A stretch of DNA of 64,000 nt from RGIG8244 sp045639325 (GCA_045639325.1 JAZUCU010000048.1:124001-188000), one strand, 5' to 3'. Positions 18,468 to 27,457 are shown, numbered from the stretch's first letter. Made by a program: numbers and translations. The notes: generated by a model from the sequence alone, not told the origin.

Positions 18468-20168
18468 ATGGATTTTCAAACAGTATTATGCAGTTCCCTT
18501 GCAAAAGTGATGCCTCAGGATGCCCCGCAGGAATCGCCGATCCGGAGTTTCAGCTGTCTGCGCGGTGAAAATTTCTCCTTCCAGGTCGCTTTCAAATCCA
18601 ATGATATCAGTGGCGTATACGAATCCGGCGCCGTTCGGGTGGAAGTTAAATCGTCCCTGAATCAATACATCCGTATGCGTTCCGTGGAAAACGTACCGGT
18701 TGCCTGGATGCCGGACGGGATTGATGATGATGTGGTATCGGATAAAGTCGGGTTATATCCCGATATTCTCCGTGAACTTGAAAATGGTAATATCATTCGC
18801 AATCATCGCCGTGTTTGGCGCACACTCTGGTTTGATGTGGAGCTGCCCGCAAAATGCAAGAGCGGAACATTCGAGATTGAAGTGCTTCTCCATGTGACCG
18901 ATGTCGATCAGCAGGCGCAAGGCGTGAAAGCAGAGAAAATCTTCAGCGAAAAATTGACTCTGGAAGTTCTCGATGCCGTCCTCCCGCCTCAGACTCTCAA
19001 ATGTGACCACTGGTTCCATGCGGACTGTCTTTCCACCCACTACGGCATGGAACCTTTCGGCGAAGAATTCTGGCGGATCGCCGGTAATTTTATGAATGCG
19101 GCATCCAGTAACGGGATCAATATGCTGATGACTCCGCTTTTTACACCGCCGCTGGATACATTCGTCGGCACATACCGTCCCCGGGTTCAGCTGGTGAAGA
19201 TTGCCATTAATAAAGGCAAATATTCTTTCGATTTCTCTCTGTTGGAAAAATGGATCGAAGTTGCGAACAAAAACGGTATCACCTATTTTGAAATGCCACA
19301 CATGTTCACACAATGGGGATGCGAAGCCACCCCGCAGATCTGGGCGACTGTTGACGGTAAGGAAAAACGTATTTTCGGCTGGGATGTGAAAGCGCTTTCC
19401 GCAAAATATCGCAAGTTTATTGATAATTTCCTGCCGGCAGTCAAAAAATTCTTTGAGGAACGGGGGCTTCGCAAGAATGTCTATTTCCATTGTTCCGATG
19501 AACCCTCTCTGCCCCATCTTCCCCAGTTCCAGAAATGTGCGGAACTCCTTGCCAGTTATCTGGAAGGCTGGAATCTGTTCGACGGCGGAACGCTGGATAC
19601 CTATGAGAAAGGATTGGTCCCCATTCCCATTCCGATTTCTCCCGTTCAGACCCTTGAAAAATTCAAAAGTGTGAAAGTCAAGGAACGCTGGACCGCTTAT
19701 TGCTGTTTCCCGCAGGTGGATTATGTCAACCGCTTTATTCACATGACGTCATCCCGTAACCGTATTTTCGGTGCACAGCTTTACCGTTTTAATGTGGAAG
19801 GCTTTCTTCATTGGGGATTCAATTTCTATTTCTCCGGCTTGTCGCTCAAACCGGTTGACCCCTATAAAGATACCTGCTGTTATTATACCTATCCTGCCGG
19901 CGATGCATTCCTGGTTTATCCCCGGGAAGATGGTATGCCGGAAGAATCTTTGCGCTTGAAAGTGTTCGGTCATGCGCTGCAAGATCAGCGTGCTATGCAG
20001 CTGTTGGAAAGTATGATCGGCAGACCGAAAGTGGAAAAAATTCTGGATAAATGTTCACCCAACGGCGAAATGCACATGCATGATTATCCGCGCGGTGAAA
20101 AAGCGGTTTTGGCATTGCGTGAAAAAATCAATGCCGAGATCAAAAAGAATTTGAAAAAGCGTGCTTGA
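18468..20168 (+). CDS. GH123-like (DUF4091) glycoside hydrolase, copy B
   Basis: A 566-aa paralogue of the preceding gene, similar along its whole length (LCSSLAKVMPQ, RSVENVPVAWMPDG, EKRIFGWDVKA, LHWGFNFYFSG). FHCSDEPS holds D344-E345 at the identical position. ATG 18468 is preferred over ATG 18441 because AAGGA (18454-18458) lies 9 bases upstream and the protein then begins MDFQ, matching MDFK of copy A. The pair arose by tandem duplication. Divergence outside the catalytic motifs suggests separate substrates or subsites. It converges with perR 10 bases downstream, with only a short TCAGG/CCTGA stem and no T-run between them. Confidence 0.85.
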   Translation: MDFQTVLCSSLAKVMPQDAPQESPIRSFSCLRGENFSFQVAFKSNDISGVYESGAVRVEVKSSLNQYIRMRSVENVPVAWMPDGIDDDVVSDKVGLYPDILRELENGNIIRNHRRVWRTLWFDVELPAKCKSGTFEIEVLLHVTDVDQQAQGVKAEKIFSEKLTLEVLDAVLPPQTLKCDHWFHADCLSTHYGMEPFGEEFWRIAGNFMNAASSNGINMLMTPLFTPPLDTFVGTYRPRVQLVKIAINKGKYSFDFSLLEKWIEVANKNGITYFEMPHMFTQWGCEATPQIWATVDGKEKRIFGWDVKALSAKYRKFIDNFLPAVKKFFEERGLRKNVYFHCSDEPSLPHLPQFQKCAELLASYLEGWNLFDGGTLDTYEKGLVPIPIPISPVQTLEKFKSVKVKERWTAYCCFPQVDYVNRFIHMTSSRNRIFGAQLYRFNVEGFLHWGFNFYFSGLSLKPVDPYKDTCCYYTYPAGDAFLVYPREDGMPEESLRLKVFGHALQDQRAMQLLESMIGRPKVEKILDKCSPNGEMHMHDYPRGEKAVLALREKINAEIKKNLKKRA

Positions 20169-20178
20169 TGAATCAGGC

Positions 20179-20595
20179 TTATCCCTGACAATCAGAGCAG
20201 AGACCGTAATAGTCAAGGTGGATGCTTTCCACCTTGCAGCCATTTTGGGGCAGGGGAATTTTTGCGGACGGATCATCGAGAAAGATATCCGTTACGCTGT
20301 GGCATTTGCGACATTTGAAATGCCCGTGGAATGAGGTGTTGATGTCGTAACGCAGTTCCCCGTCTTCAATGGTCAACGGCATTACGATTTTATTTTCTTC
20401 GAACAATTTGAGTGTGTTATAAATCGTTGTCCGTGAGAGTGTGGGATACTCCGGCGCAAGAGATTTGTAAATGGTCTCTGCCACCGGATGTATCCGGTTT
20501 TTCATCAAAAAGGCAAGTACCGCAATGCGTGGTTCTGACGGACGCAGACCGACCGTTTGCAGCCGGGCGATACATTCTGCTCTCAGATCGTTCAT
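20179..20595 (-). CDS. perR: Fur family peroxide-responsive repressor, PerR type
   Basis: A 138-aa Fur-family regulator with winged helix (TLSRTTIYNTLKLFEENKI) and zinc-binding CRKC (C95, C98) and CSDC (C133, C136). The regulatory metal site has the PerR spacing seen in Bacillus PerR, shifted by one: H36, D84, H90, H92 and D103, in RYDINTSFHGHFKC and HSVTDI. Asp rather than Glu at 103 favours peroxide sensing through iron-catalysed His oxidation over iron homeostasis. It sits 26 bases after rubrerythrin on the same transcript. A PerR-box-like palindrome precedes rubrerythrin, so autoregulation is likely. Confidence 0.85.
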   Translation of the reverse strand: MNDLRAECIARLQTVGLRPSEPRIAVLAFLMKNRIHPVAETIYKSLAPEYPTLSRTTIYNTLKLFEENKIVMPLTIEDGELRYDINTSFHGHFKCRKCHSVTDIFLDDPSAKIPLPQNGCKVESIHLDYYGLCSDCQG

Positions 20596-20621
20596 TGTGG
20601 TACCTTACCTTTCAAAGATGA

Positions 20622-21176
20622 TTATTTACCGAAGTAGCGTTTGAGCAATCCGGCGAAACCCTGACCGTGGCGGGCTTCATCTTTCGCCATTTCGTGTACG
20701 GTGTCATGGATTGCGTCATAGCCCAATTCTTTGGCACGTTTTGCGATTTCGAATTTACCGGCACATGCACCTTTTTCTGCAGCTGCGCGCATTTCCAGAT
20801 TTGTCTTTGTGCAGGGCATGACAACATCACCGAGCAGTTCAGCAAATTTTGCAGCGTGTTCTGCTTCTTCAAATGCATAACGCTTGTAGGCTTCGGCGAT
20901 TTCCGGATAGCCTTCGCGTTCTGCCTGACGGCTCATTGCGAGGTACATACCGACTTCGGTACATTCGCCTTCAAAATGAGCTTTCAAACCTTCGAGGACC
21001 TCTGCATCAACGCCTTTAGCGATACCGACAACATGTTCCGTAGCATAGGGCATTTCAGTTTCTTCTGCTTTGAATTTTGTGCCGATGCATTTGCACTGGG
21101 GGCATCTTTCCGGTGCTTCGGTACCTTCGTGGACATAACCGCAGACGGGGCATACAAATTTTTTGACTTCGCTCAT
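20622..21176 (-). CDS. Reverse rubrerythrin (N-terminal rubredoxin domain)
   Basis: A 184-aa non-haem iron peroxidase. The N-terminal rubredoxin-like knuckle CPVCG and CPQC (C9, C12, C25, C28) comes before the di-iron ferritin-like four-helix domain, the reverse of classical rubrerythrin. Helix motifs EGECTEVGMYL, EEAEHAAKFAEL and KDEARHGQGF supply the di-iron ligands. It reduces hydrogen peroxide with electrons from NADH via rubredoxin partners and marks an obligate anaerobe. Leader contains AAAAACTATG without a strong ribosome-binding site. Operon with perR; the upstream palindrome suggests peroxide induction. Confidence 0.92.
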   Translation of the reverse strand: MSEVKKFVCPVCGYVHEGTEAPERCPQCKCIGTKFKAEETEMPYATEHVVGIAKGVDAEVLEGLKAHFEGECTEVGMYLAMSRQAEREGYPEIAEAYKRYAFEEAEHAAKFAELLGDVVMPCTKTNLEMRAAAEKGACAGKFEIAKRAKELGYDAIHDTVHEMAKDEARHGQGFAGLLKRYFGK

Positions 21177-21234
21177 AGTTTTTTCTCCTTCACTTGAGTT
21201 TTGTTTGTTTTTATTTTTATAACAACTACATTTT

Positions 21235-21247
21235 TGTAATCACTACA
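21235..21247 (-). promoter_or_regulatory. PerR-box-like operator upstream of rubrerythrin
   Basis: Read on the minus strand, TGTAGTGATTACA matches 9 of the 12 defined positions of the core of the PerR consensus TTATAATNATTATAA. A further ACTACA half-site lies at 21225-21230, and a TATAAA -10 candidate at 21216-21221. Fits repression of rbr-perR by the encoded PerR. Confidence 0.5.
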
Positions 21248-21318
21248 ATCAATATACACCGCTTTTTTACAATGTCAAGCCATTTTTCAAAAAAATCTGA
21301 AAAATTTTCGAATTTTTT

Positions 21319-22356
21319 TTATCGGAGGTCCGATAATGTCTCGCCATCGCAGAATGTAACCGGCAATAATTCATTGTGCGGGATCTCTTTTTCACCTTCC
21401 AGCACGCGTAATGCAAGGGAAAATGCGTATTCGCCCAGACTCTTCGGACTGTATTCTATCGATGTGATTTTATAGAAATGAGCGAATTCAGGGCCGGAGA
21501 TGTATCCGCAAACAGAAATATCCTGTGGAACATTGATGTCAAGACGGCGGCAATGGCCGATAAAATCGGCTGCATAAATGTCGTTTTCACAGATTACTGC
21601 AGTATAATCCTTAATAAAGCGTGCAAGAGTACGTTTGAAAACTGCAGCGTTCCCGATTGGTAATTGTGCGTGATCAATCTCCCGCAACTCAATGCCCAAT
21701 TCATTGGCACGTTCTTTCGCGCCGAGAAACCGTTCCCGCTGTACGGCAACGGTGGATGGAGAGGAATAATGCAGAACTTTACAATGTCCCCGTTTCCAGA
21801 TTTCTTCCATCAGGATTCTGCCTGCGGTGTAATTGTCCGGATTAATATAATACGTATTATTGTCGCTGCTGTGTTTGACCATGGTATCCAGGCAGAAGAC
21901 AGGTACATCCGGCAGATCGACAACGGGGCAGTCGCCGCCGACAAATATTGCATCCGGCTGCAGTGCCGCCACGCGTTCAGAAAAGACCTGATAGTTCTTT
22001 ACAAAACCGATGGGTAATATCGTCAGACTGCATCCTGCCGCATAAGCACTTTCTTCCAGTCCCTTAATTAACCGGGCATAAAAGGAGTGAGTGTAAGGGA
22101 TCACACCGAAATAGACAAATTTTTTGTGTGGAAACAGTTCTTTGCGGAGAAGAATCGTTCCCCCGGCACCACGTGTCCGCTTGAAATAGCCGAGTGTCAC
22201 CAATCTGGAGACGGCGCGGTTTGCGGTTCCTTTATCCACATTGAATTTCTTGGCCAGCTGATATTCGGATGGAATACGCCCGCCGATTTTATAACTGCCG
22301 TTTTGGATTCTTTCCAACAGATAATCTACCAGATATTGTTCTTTTTCTCCGCTCAT
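21319..22356 (-). CDS. GntR-type HTH regulator with LacI-like sugar-binding domain
   Basis: A 345-aa regulator. Residues about 5-75 form a GntR winged helix (GGRIPSEYQLAKKFNVDKGT, followed by ANRAVSRLVTLGYF). The remaining 260 residues resemble the periplasmic-binding-protein core of LacI/PurR regulators (DAIFVGGDCPV, GHCKVLHYSSPS, ISVCGYISGPEFAH). ATG 22356 is preferred over ATG 22362 because AAGG at 22364-22367 is then 7 bases away instead of one. It is divergent from the M14 carboxypeptidase-pseudopilin-heparinase operon, and palindromes cover its own start site. It probably represses both, with a sugar ligand as inducer. Confidence 0.87.
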   Translation of the reverse strand: MSGEKEQYLVDYLLERIQNGSYKIGGRIPSEYQLAKKFNVDKGTANRAVSRLVTLGYFKRTRGAGGTILLRKELFPHKKFVYFGVIPYTHSFYARLIKGLEESAYAAGCSLTILPIGFVKNYQVFSERVAALQPDAIFVGGDCPVVDLPDVPVFCLDTMVKHSSDNNTYYINPDNYTAGRILMEEIWKRGHCKVLHYSSPSTVAVQRERFLGAKERANELGIELREIDHAQLPIGNAAVFKRTLARFIKDYTAVICENDIYAADFIGHCRRLDINVPQDISVCGYISGPEFAHFYKITSIEYSPKSLGEYAFSLALRVLEGEKEIPHNELLPVTFCDGETLSDLR

Positions 22357-22369
22357 ATACATACCTTTT

Positions 22370-22385
22370 CAGTAATATTTTACTG
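22370..22385. promoter_or_regulatory. 16-bp palindromic operator at the regulator's start site
   Basis: CAGTAATATTTTACTG: 6-bp perfect arms (CAGTAA/TTACTG) around TATT. GTAATATT is repeated directly at 22387. It sits immediately downstream of the regulator's -10, as expected for autorepression by the adjacent GntR/LacI-type protein. Confidence 0.6.
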
Positions 22386-22388
22386 GTA

Positions 22389-22417
22389 ATATTAGCATAA
22401 AAACAGTGTTTTGTCAA
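22389..22417 (-). promoter_or_regulatory. Promoter of the GntR/LacI-type regulator
   Basis: Minus strand: perfect TTGACA (22412-22417), 17-bp spacer ending in TGC, TAATAT (22389-22394). Confidence 0.7.
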
Positions 22418-22479
22418 GCCGTATGTATAAAAAAATATTAACAGGGTCATTAAAATCCCTGTTTTTGCCGTCGCATGTC

Positions 22480-22508
22480 TTGACAAACAGAAAAAAATCT
22501 GCTATAGT
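22480..22508 (+). promoter_or_regulatory. Promoter of the carboxypeptidase-pseudopilin-heparinase operon
   Basis: Perfect TTGACA (22480-22485), 17-bp spacer ending in TGC, TATAGT (22503-22508), 38 bases before the carboxypeptidase ATG. Confidence 0.72.
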
Positions 22509-22546
22509 AGCGATATACGAAGTAAATTAATGACAGGTTTAATATT

Positions 22547-23587
22547 ATGAAACCACAAGAAACGCCAGTGAACTATCCGCCTTATTGGATTACTTCCAAC
22601 GAGGATGTGAAAGCTTATCTCGAAAAAAATGCAGTGAAAGGCAAAGTCTCCGTAGCCGGATATTCCGCCGGCGGACGCGAGATCCTTGTGTACGAATACG
22701 GCGAAAAAGAAGTTACAAAGCAGACTGTCACTCTCTCTTCCGCCTGGACTGCAAGAAAGCCGGAATTGTATACGCAGCGTCCCCAACGGAAAAAACAGAC
22801 CATCTTTATTTATGGTGCCATTCATGGTGCCGAAGTGGAAGGCACTGCCAGTTTGATGAACTTGATCAATCTGCTGGAACATGGTGTGGATTTACGCGGA
22901 CGCCGCAATGACAAACTGCTGGGGTTTGCAGAACAGTATCGACTCGTCATTGTCCCGCTCTCCCAGCCGGACGGACGTGCCAGATTCCCGCGTAACAGCC
23001 TTGTCGGTCAGAGTTTGGATGTGTTCCAATATTATGCCCATGGCTTCTGGAAAGATGGCAGACCCTGCAAGTATCCGTTCCATAAAGAAATTGTTCCGCT
23101 GCCTGTGGATGAGATGGAATATCTGGGCGCGTATTTCAACGATAACGGCGTCAATTGTCAGCACGATGATTTCTTCGGCAATATGCAGCCGGAAGTGGAA
23201 ACACTGATCCGTCTGGTTCATGAAGAACGTCCGGACTTCATTCTTTCCACCCATGGTTGTGAAGCGACACCGGGCTCCAGTTCTCCGGCGGCGTGTCTTT
23301 CCAAAAATGCACTTCATATTATGCAGTCCCTTGCAGTGAGTATTCTGGTCCACCTGACCTGTGCCGGACTCCGTCCGTATCAGCCGCCGGTGTTGGAGCA
23401 GAAAGAATTTTTTATTCTGCAGGATGTGCTTTTCATGGCATCGGGCGGGCTCCCTTATCTGTTTGAATTTCCGCATGGTTGTGTGAATGAACCGTTCACC
23501 CATGAAGAAATTATTGATTTGGGTTTGATTCTGTTCGAAGAGATTATGAAATACGGGGTTGAAAAAGGTTTCCAAAATCGTTTTTAA
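22547..23587 (+). CDS. M14 family zinc carboxypeptidase
   Basis: A 346-aa peptidase. Zinc ligands are in HGAEVEG (H93, E96) and STHGCE (H236), and the catalytic Glu is in LFEFPHG (E307). The substrate-carboxylate region is NGVNCQHDDFFG. No signal peptide is visible, so it acts in the cytoplasm on imported peptides, amino-acid conjugates or glycopeptide pieces. It leads an operon with pseudopilin 2 (20 bases downstream) and a heparinase-like enzyme. A peptidase beside a polysaccharide lyase suggests a protein-linked glycan such as a proteoglycan or mucin as substrate, an inference from context only. Confidence 0.87.
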   Translation: MKPQETPVNYPPYWITSNEDVKAYLEKNAVKGKVSVAGYSAGGREILVYEYGEKEVTKQTVTLSSAWTARKPELYTQRPQRKKQTIFIYGAIHGAEVEGTASLMNLINLLEHGVDLRGRRNDKLLGFAEQYRLVIVPLSQPDGRARFPRNSLVGQSLDVFQYYAHGFWKDGRPCKYPFHKEIVPLPVDEMEYLGAYFNDNGVNCQHDDFFGNMQPEVETLIRLVHEERPDFILSTHGCEATPGSSSPAACLSKNALHIMQSLAVSILVHLTCAGLRPYQPPVLEQKEFFILQDVLFMASGGLPYLFEFPHGCVNEPFTHEEIIDLGLILFEEIMKYGVEKGFQNRF

Positions 23588-23607
23588 CATTGAGAAAGGT
23601 ATCAAAT

Positions 23608-24306
23608 ATGCACACAAAAACATCAAACAATCGTTGGTTCTCTTCCGTTAAAGGCAGCAGAAATTTCACATTGATCGAATTACTCGTTGTGATTGCCATC
23701 ATTGCGATTCTTGCAGGGATGTTATTGCCTGCATTGGGCAAGGTTCGTGCTACAAGCAGAACGGCATCCTGCACAAATTCTTTCAAACAATTGCATCTGG
23801 TTGACCTGGTGTATGCAGGGAACTATGACGGTTTCGGTATGCCTTACAGTCTTTGTGCTCCCGGTGTCTCCGGCAACAAGATTTTCTGCGATGTATTGTT
23901 GAGACAGGGCGGTAATGCTACAACGATTGCGAATTATCTGGGCTTCCCGATTTTCAAAAAACCTTTCTGCGCCGAAGGTCGTGAAAATGAAGGCGATTTG
24001 AAGAAAGATCCGTATCGTGGTACGAATAACGGTGATATTGGGATCAACGGCTGTTTCCACAAAGGTTATTACGAGTATTCTTCAAACGCTAAATACACAA
24101 TCCGGAGACTTGAAAAAATTGTGAAACCCTCTCTGATTTTCCACTTTGGCGATACGTACGAGTACAATGTCAATTATATCACTTATCTGCAGTTCCGGCA
24201 TAACCTCCGTACTACAGTGCTTTTCTATGATGGCCATGTGGAATTGTGCAAGCCCGCCCAGTTGGCAGACAAAAACGTGTGGGCCAGCGGCTTTGGAAAC
24301 AATTAA
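23608..24306 (+). CDS. Pseudopilin-like H-X9-DG family protein (copy 2)
   Basis: A 232-aa protein with FTLIELLVVIAIIAILA at about residues 18-34, preceded by Asn instead of the canonical Gly, and the C-terminal motif HNLRTTVLFYDGH, an exact H-X9-DG. ATG 23608 has AAAGG 8 bases upstream; the earlier TTG at 23590 does not. Between the helix and the motif lies a variable globular region with several Cys (TASCTNSF, KIFCDVLL, KPFCAE). It sits between the M14 carboxypeptidase and the heparinase-like gene in one operon. Probably envelope-anchored after processing by a prepilin peptidase. Confidence 0.88.
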   Translation: MHTKTSNNRWFSSVKGSRNFTLIELLVVIAIIAILAGMLLPALGKVRATSRTASCTNSFKQLHLVDLVYAGNYDGFGMPYSLCAPGVSGNKIFCDVLLRQGGNATTIANYLGFPIFKKPFCAEGRENEGDLKKDPYRGTNNGDIGINGCFHKGYYEYSSNAKYTIRRLEKIVKPSLIFHFGDTYEYNVNYITYLQFRHNLRTTVLFYDGHVELCKPAQLADKNVWASGFGNN

Positions 24307-24345
24307 GGTTACTGTAAAAAAACATCATCAGAGGTTGTGCAGTTT

Positions 24346-27300
24346 ATGAAAAGAAGTTTATTGCTGCTCGGACTGGTTCCAGTGATGGCATTCGGGGCAG
24401 TGGTTAAAAATCCGGATGCCAATACGCTTTGTTGGGAAAATGCCAAACCTGTAAAATTCGAAGAAAAAGGAATTGACGGCTGGTGTGTAAAAGGCGGCTT
24501 GAAAGCGACACCTGTCCCCGGTGGATTGGAAATTGATTCACTCGGCAAAAAAGGTTCGTTTGAAATCATGCTTCCTGTCTCCAAGGATTATCCTTATATC
24601 GAGTTCGATTTGGAGATCCTGGAAAAAGGTAAAACATTCACTCTGATGAGCTGGATGTTCCCGAAAGGGAATGCCTTCTATTGGAATCGTGACAGTGAAA
24701 GCGGCTATTACGTTCAGGATCTTTATGAAAATGCTCCGAAAATGGAGAAAAAAGGCTCCTGCCGTTATCAGTTCCGTATTGCTGATGGCAAAATTCGCGT
24801 GAAGAATCTCCGCATTGTCAAACAGCCGCGCATCACGCTGATCATGAAAAGCAACTTCTTTTCCGGACGGAAGTATTTGGGCGAAGATGCCTTGCTGAAT
24901 ACAACGGTCCGCAGTTCTCTGAAAGCAAAAGGCCCCGTGCAGTTGCGATTCATCGACAGTGTCCGTCGGCGTATACTCCGGTATAATTTTTCCGGTGATA
25001 TGCTGCTGGAACCTGTCCACGGAAAAGCAAATGAATATTGCCGGGAAGAGGAAGTTCTGAGTTTGTCCAATGATGACATTTCCAAAGGTTATGTCATGAT
25101 TGAAATCAAAGGTTTCGGTCAGAAAGTATTCACCTGGTTGTGTTATGCTTGGAAAGCTCCGGCAAAATTCAACTACGATAAACCTTTGGCGGATAATCTT
25201 GACTGGATCAAGGATTTGCGCACGGATCACCCGCGTATTTTCATCAACAAAGATACGCTGCCGAAAGTGAAAGCATGGGCGGAAAAGATCGGTACGAAAC
25301 AACTCTTTGCCGATGCTGAGAATTTTGAGCTGAATCCGGAAAAAACAATTAAAACTCACGGCTATGTCGGGGAAAAACGCCCGTATTCCACTCAGCCGGT
25401 GATGATTGCAAACTTGTATGAAGAAGAAGCTCTCACCTGCGCTTTGGCATATCTGCTTTCCGGCGATAAGAAACATGCGGATAAAGCCTGGACTTTCCTG
25501 GATCATAACCTTTCCGTATATCAGGATTGCGCACAAAAACGTACCGCTGTCAGCTGGTATGGTATCGGCCGTATTCAGAATATGGCTGCCCTTGACTGGG
25601 TCTGGAACAGTGATGTTGCCCGTGCAAAAAAATACCTGAAAGAATTTGTGGATGTCAATATTAAATTTGTCCGTCACGGCTGGTGGGGGCCGTTCTACCG
25701 GGTGAATGGCGGCAGAGGGAGAACATCCGGCTTTTACGGTGATTCCAACAACGAGCTGTTTATGGGGATCCTTGCGTACAACGAAGGTGTTTGTGATGCG
25801 CTGGCCATGGATATGCTCAAAGAAGGTTACAAAAAATATCGGGAATGTCTGAATTACCGGGATACCACATCGGAAGATGACGGGATGTTGTCTTCTTCTT
25901 CCATCGGCTATTCCAGCGGACAGTATCCCTGGGCGAGTTATGACTTTCTTTTTCTGTGGCGTGCGATGTTCAAAAATCCGGTTCAGCTGCCGTATTTCAC
26001 TCATCTGATGTATCTTTCTGAATGGTTCCAATGGAACATGCTTCCCGGCAAAGGAAAAATCAAGATCCGGGATTACGGATACAGCGATCATGCCCGTACC
26101 ACGATGTCCTTGCCCGGAATCGGCGGTCATTTGTATACGATTATCGGTGCTTATTGCGAACAGTATCCGGCGGCATCCGCCCGGATCGCAGATGCCATTG
26201 TCAAGATGGATGGCAAATATAAGCCGGACATTTACAAAGAAAAGAAACGGATTTACAAACGGAAAAAAGCACCACGTTATTATTGGGGCTTCTACCGGAA
26301 ATATCTTGCATACGGCATGGATAAAATTGTGCCTGCCGGCGAAAAACAGGCAACGGAGAAAGCCAATGCCCGTCATTTCCGGCCCGGTGGTATGATTTTC
26401 ATGCGCAGCGGCCCGGATAAAAATGCCACCCATGCATTGTTCGTTGCCGGCTGCAATGTGAGCGCACACAATACACGCGGGGATGAAAATCACTTTACCA
26501 TTTTCAAAAATGGATATCTTGCCATTGACTCCGGTTACCGTTTTGATGCATGGCCCGGTTCCCTGAAGTATTCCACCAGTTCCCAGGCGCATAATACCAT
26601 GTTGATCCATGATCCTTCCGAACGGTTCGAAGGGGATAAAGCAAACTGTGAAACGATGATGATCGTGAATAAACATATCTGGAAAGATGCGGAATCCCAG
26701 GCCCTTTATAAACTGCAGCGTCCTCATTATGCCGATGCCGATGGCGGACAGTGCGAAAGTATGGGCGGCAAATGCGGTGCATTCTTTACTGGCGACTATT
26801 ACAGTTATGCGCTCGGCGATGCAACTGCCGTTTATTCCGCAAAGAAATGCCGGGAATTCACCCGTCAGTTCGTTCATATCCAGCCGGATGTGTTTGTTGT
26901 CTTTGACCGTGTGGAATCCACCAATCCCACTTTCAAGAAAGAATGGTTGCTCCACTTCCTCGAAGAACCGGTCGTTAACGGCAATGTGACTACGGCAAAA
27001 GTCTCTGATGAAGGCGGTATTCTCCGTTGTACAACCCTGCTTCCGGTGAATGGCGTGATTACAAAAATCGGCGGTCCGGGAAAAGAATTCATGGGGACAA
27101 ATGTCAACTGGACGATTCGCAAGAAGGAGTTGGCAAAGGTGCAATACGGCGGCAAATGGCGTATCAATCTTTCCCCTGCCAAAGCGTCAGAACGGGATTA
27201 CTTCCTCAATGTGATCGATGTCGGCGCAAATCCGGTGAAAGATATCCGCCTTACGGAAGACGATAGCACCGCCACAGTGACATTCACTACTGCGCAAGGC

Positions 27301-27432
27301 AGAAAAGTCACTGCAACCTTCATCAAAAAAGGTACTCCGGGCGGAAAGATCCGCATAGAAGAAAACGGAAAAGTCCTTTGCGATGAAGCATTGAGAAAGG
27401 ATATTCAGCCTCAGTCCGGCTTCCTTTACTGA
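24346..27432 (+). CDS. Secreted heparinase II/III-like polysaccharide lyase
   Basis: A 1028-aa exported enzyme, signal peptide LLLLGLVPVMAFG. Residues about 20-270 form a beta-rich N-terminal region, and about 280-640 an alpha-toroid rich in Trp/Tyr (WYGIGRIQNMAALDWVW, GWWGPFYRVNGG). From about 680 the heparinase II/III beta domain begins with HNTRGDENHFTIFKNG (about residue 707) and AHNTMLIHD. Lyases of this fold cleave uronic-acid-containing polysaccharides by beta-elimination. ATG 24346 lies 11 bases after GAGG; GTG 24337 is an alternative too close to it. Exact substrate is unknown; the length exceeds most PL12/PL15 members. Confidence 0.82.
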   Translation: MKRSLLLLGLVPVMAFGAVVKNPDANTLCWENAKPVKFEEKGIDGWCVKGGLKATPVPGGLEIDSLGKKGSFEIMLPVSKDYPYIEFDLEILEKGKTFTLMSWMFPKGNAFYWNRDSESGYYVQDLYENAPKMEKKGSCRYQFRIADGKIRVKNLRIVKQPRITLIMKSNFFSGRKYLGEDALLNTTVRSSLKAKGPVQLRFIDSVRRRILRYNFSGDMLLEPVHGKANEYCREEEVLSLSNDDISKGYVMIEIKGFGQKVFTWLCYAWKAPAKFNYDKPLADNLDWIKDLRTDHPRIFINKDTLPKVKAWAEKIGTKQLFADAENFELNPEKTIKTHGYVGEKRPYSTQPVMIANLYEEEALTCALAYLLSGDKKHADKAWTFLDHNLSVYQDCAQKRTAVSWYGIGRIQNMAALDWVWNSDVARAKKYLKEFVDVNIKFVRHGWWGPFYRVNGGRGRTSGFYGDSNNELFMGILAYNEGVCDALAMDMLKEGYKKYRECLNYRDTTSEDDGMLSSSSIGYSSGQYPWASYDFLFLWRAMFKNPVQLPYFTHLMYLSEWFQWNMLPGKGKIKIRDYGYSDHARTTMSLPGIGGHLYTIIGAYCEQYPAASARIADAIVKMDGKYKPDIYKEKKRIYKRKKAPRYYWGFYRKYLAYGMDKIVPAGEKQATEKANARHFRPGGMIFMRSGPDKNATHALFVAGCNVSAHNTRGDENHFTIFKNGYLAIDSGYRFDAWPGSLKYSTSSQAHNTMLIHDPSERFEGDKANCETMMIVNKHIWKDAESQALYKLQRPHYADADGGQCESMGGKCGAFFTGDYYSYALGDATAVYSAKKCREFTRQFVHIQPDVFVVFDRVESTNPTFKKEWLLHFLEEPVVNGNVTTAKVSDEGGILRCTTLLPVNGVITKIGGPGKEFMGTNVNWTIRKKELAKVQYGGKWRINLSPAKASERDYFLNVIDVGANPVKDIRLTEDDSTATVTFTTAQGRKVTATFIKKGTPGGKIRIEENGKVLCDEALRKDIQPQSGFLY

Positions 27433-27457
27433 TCCGGAATCGCTGAAAAAAAATAAC

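Noticed and set aside
24538..27144. 868-codon antisense frame opposite the heparinase-like gene
   Set aside because: Same codon-bias effect; no recognisable domain, no upstream ribosome-binding site.
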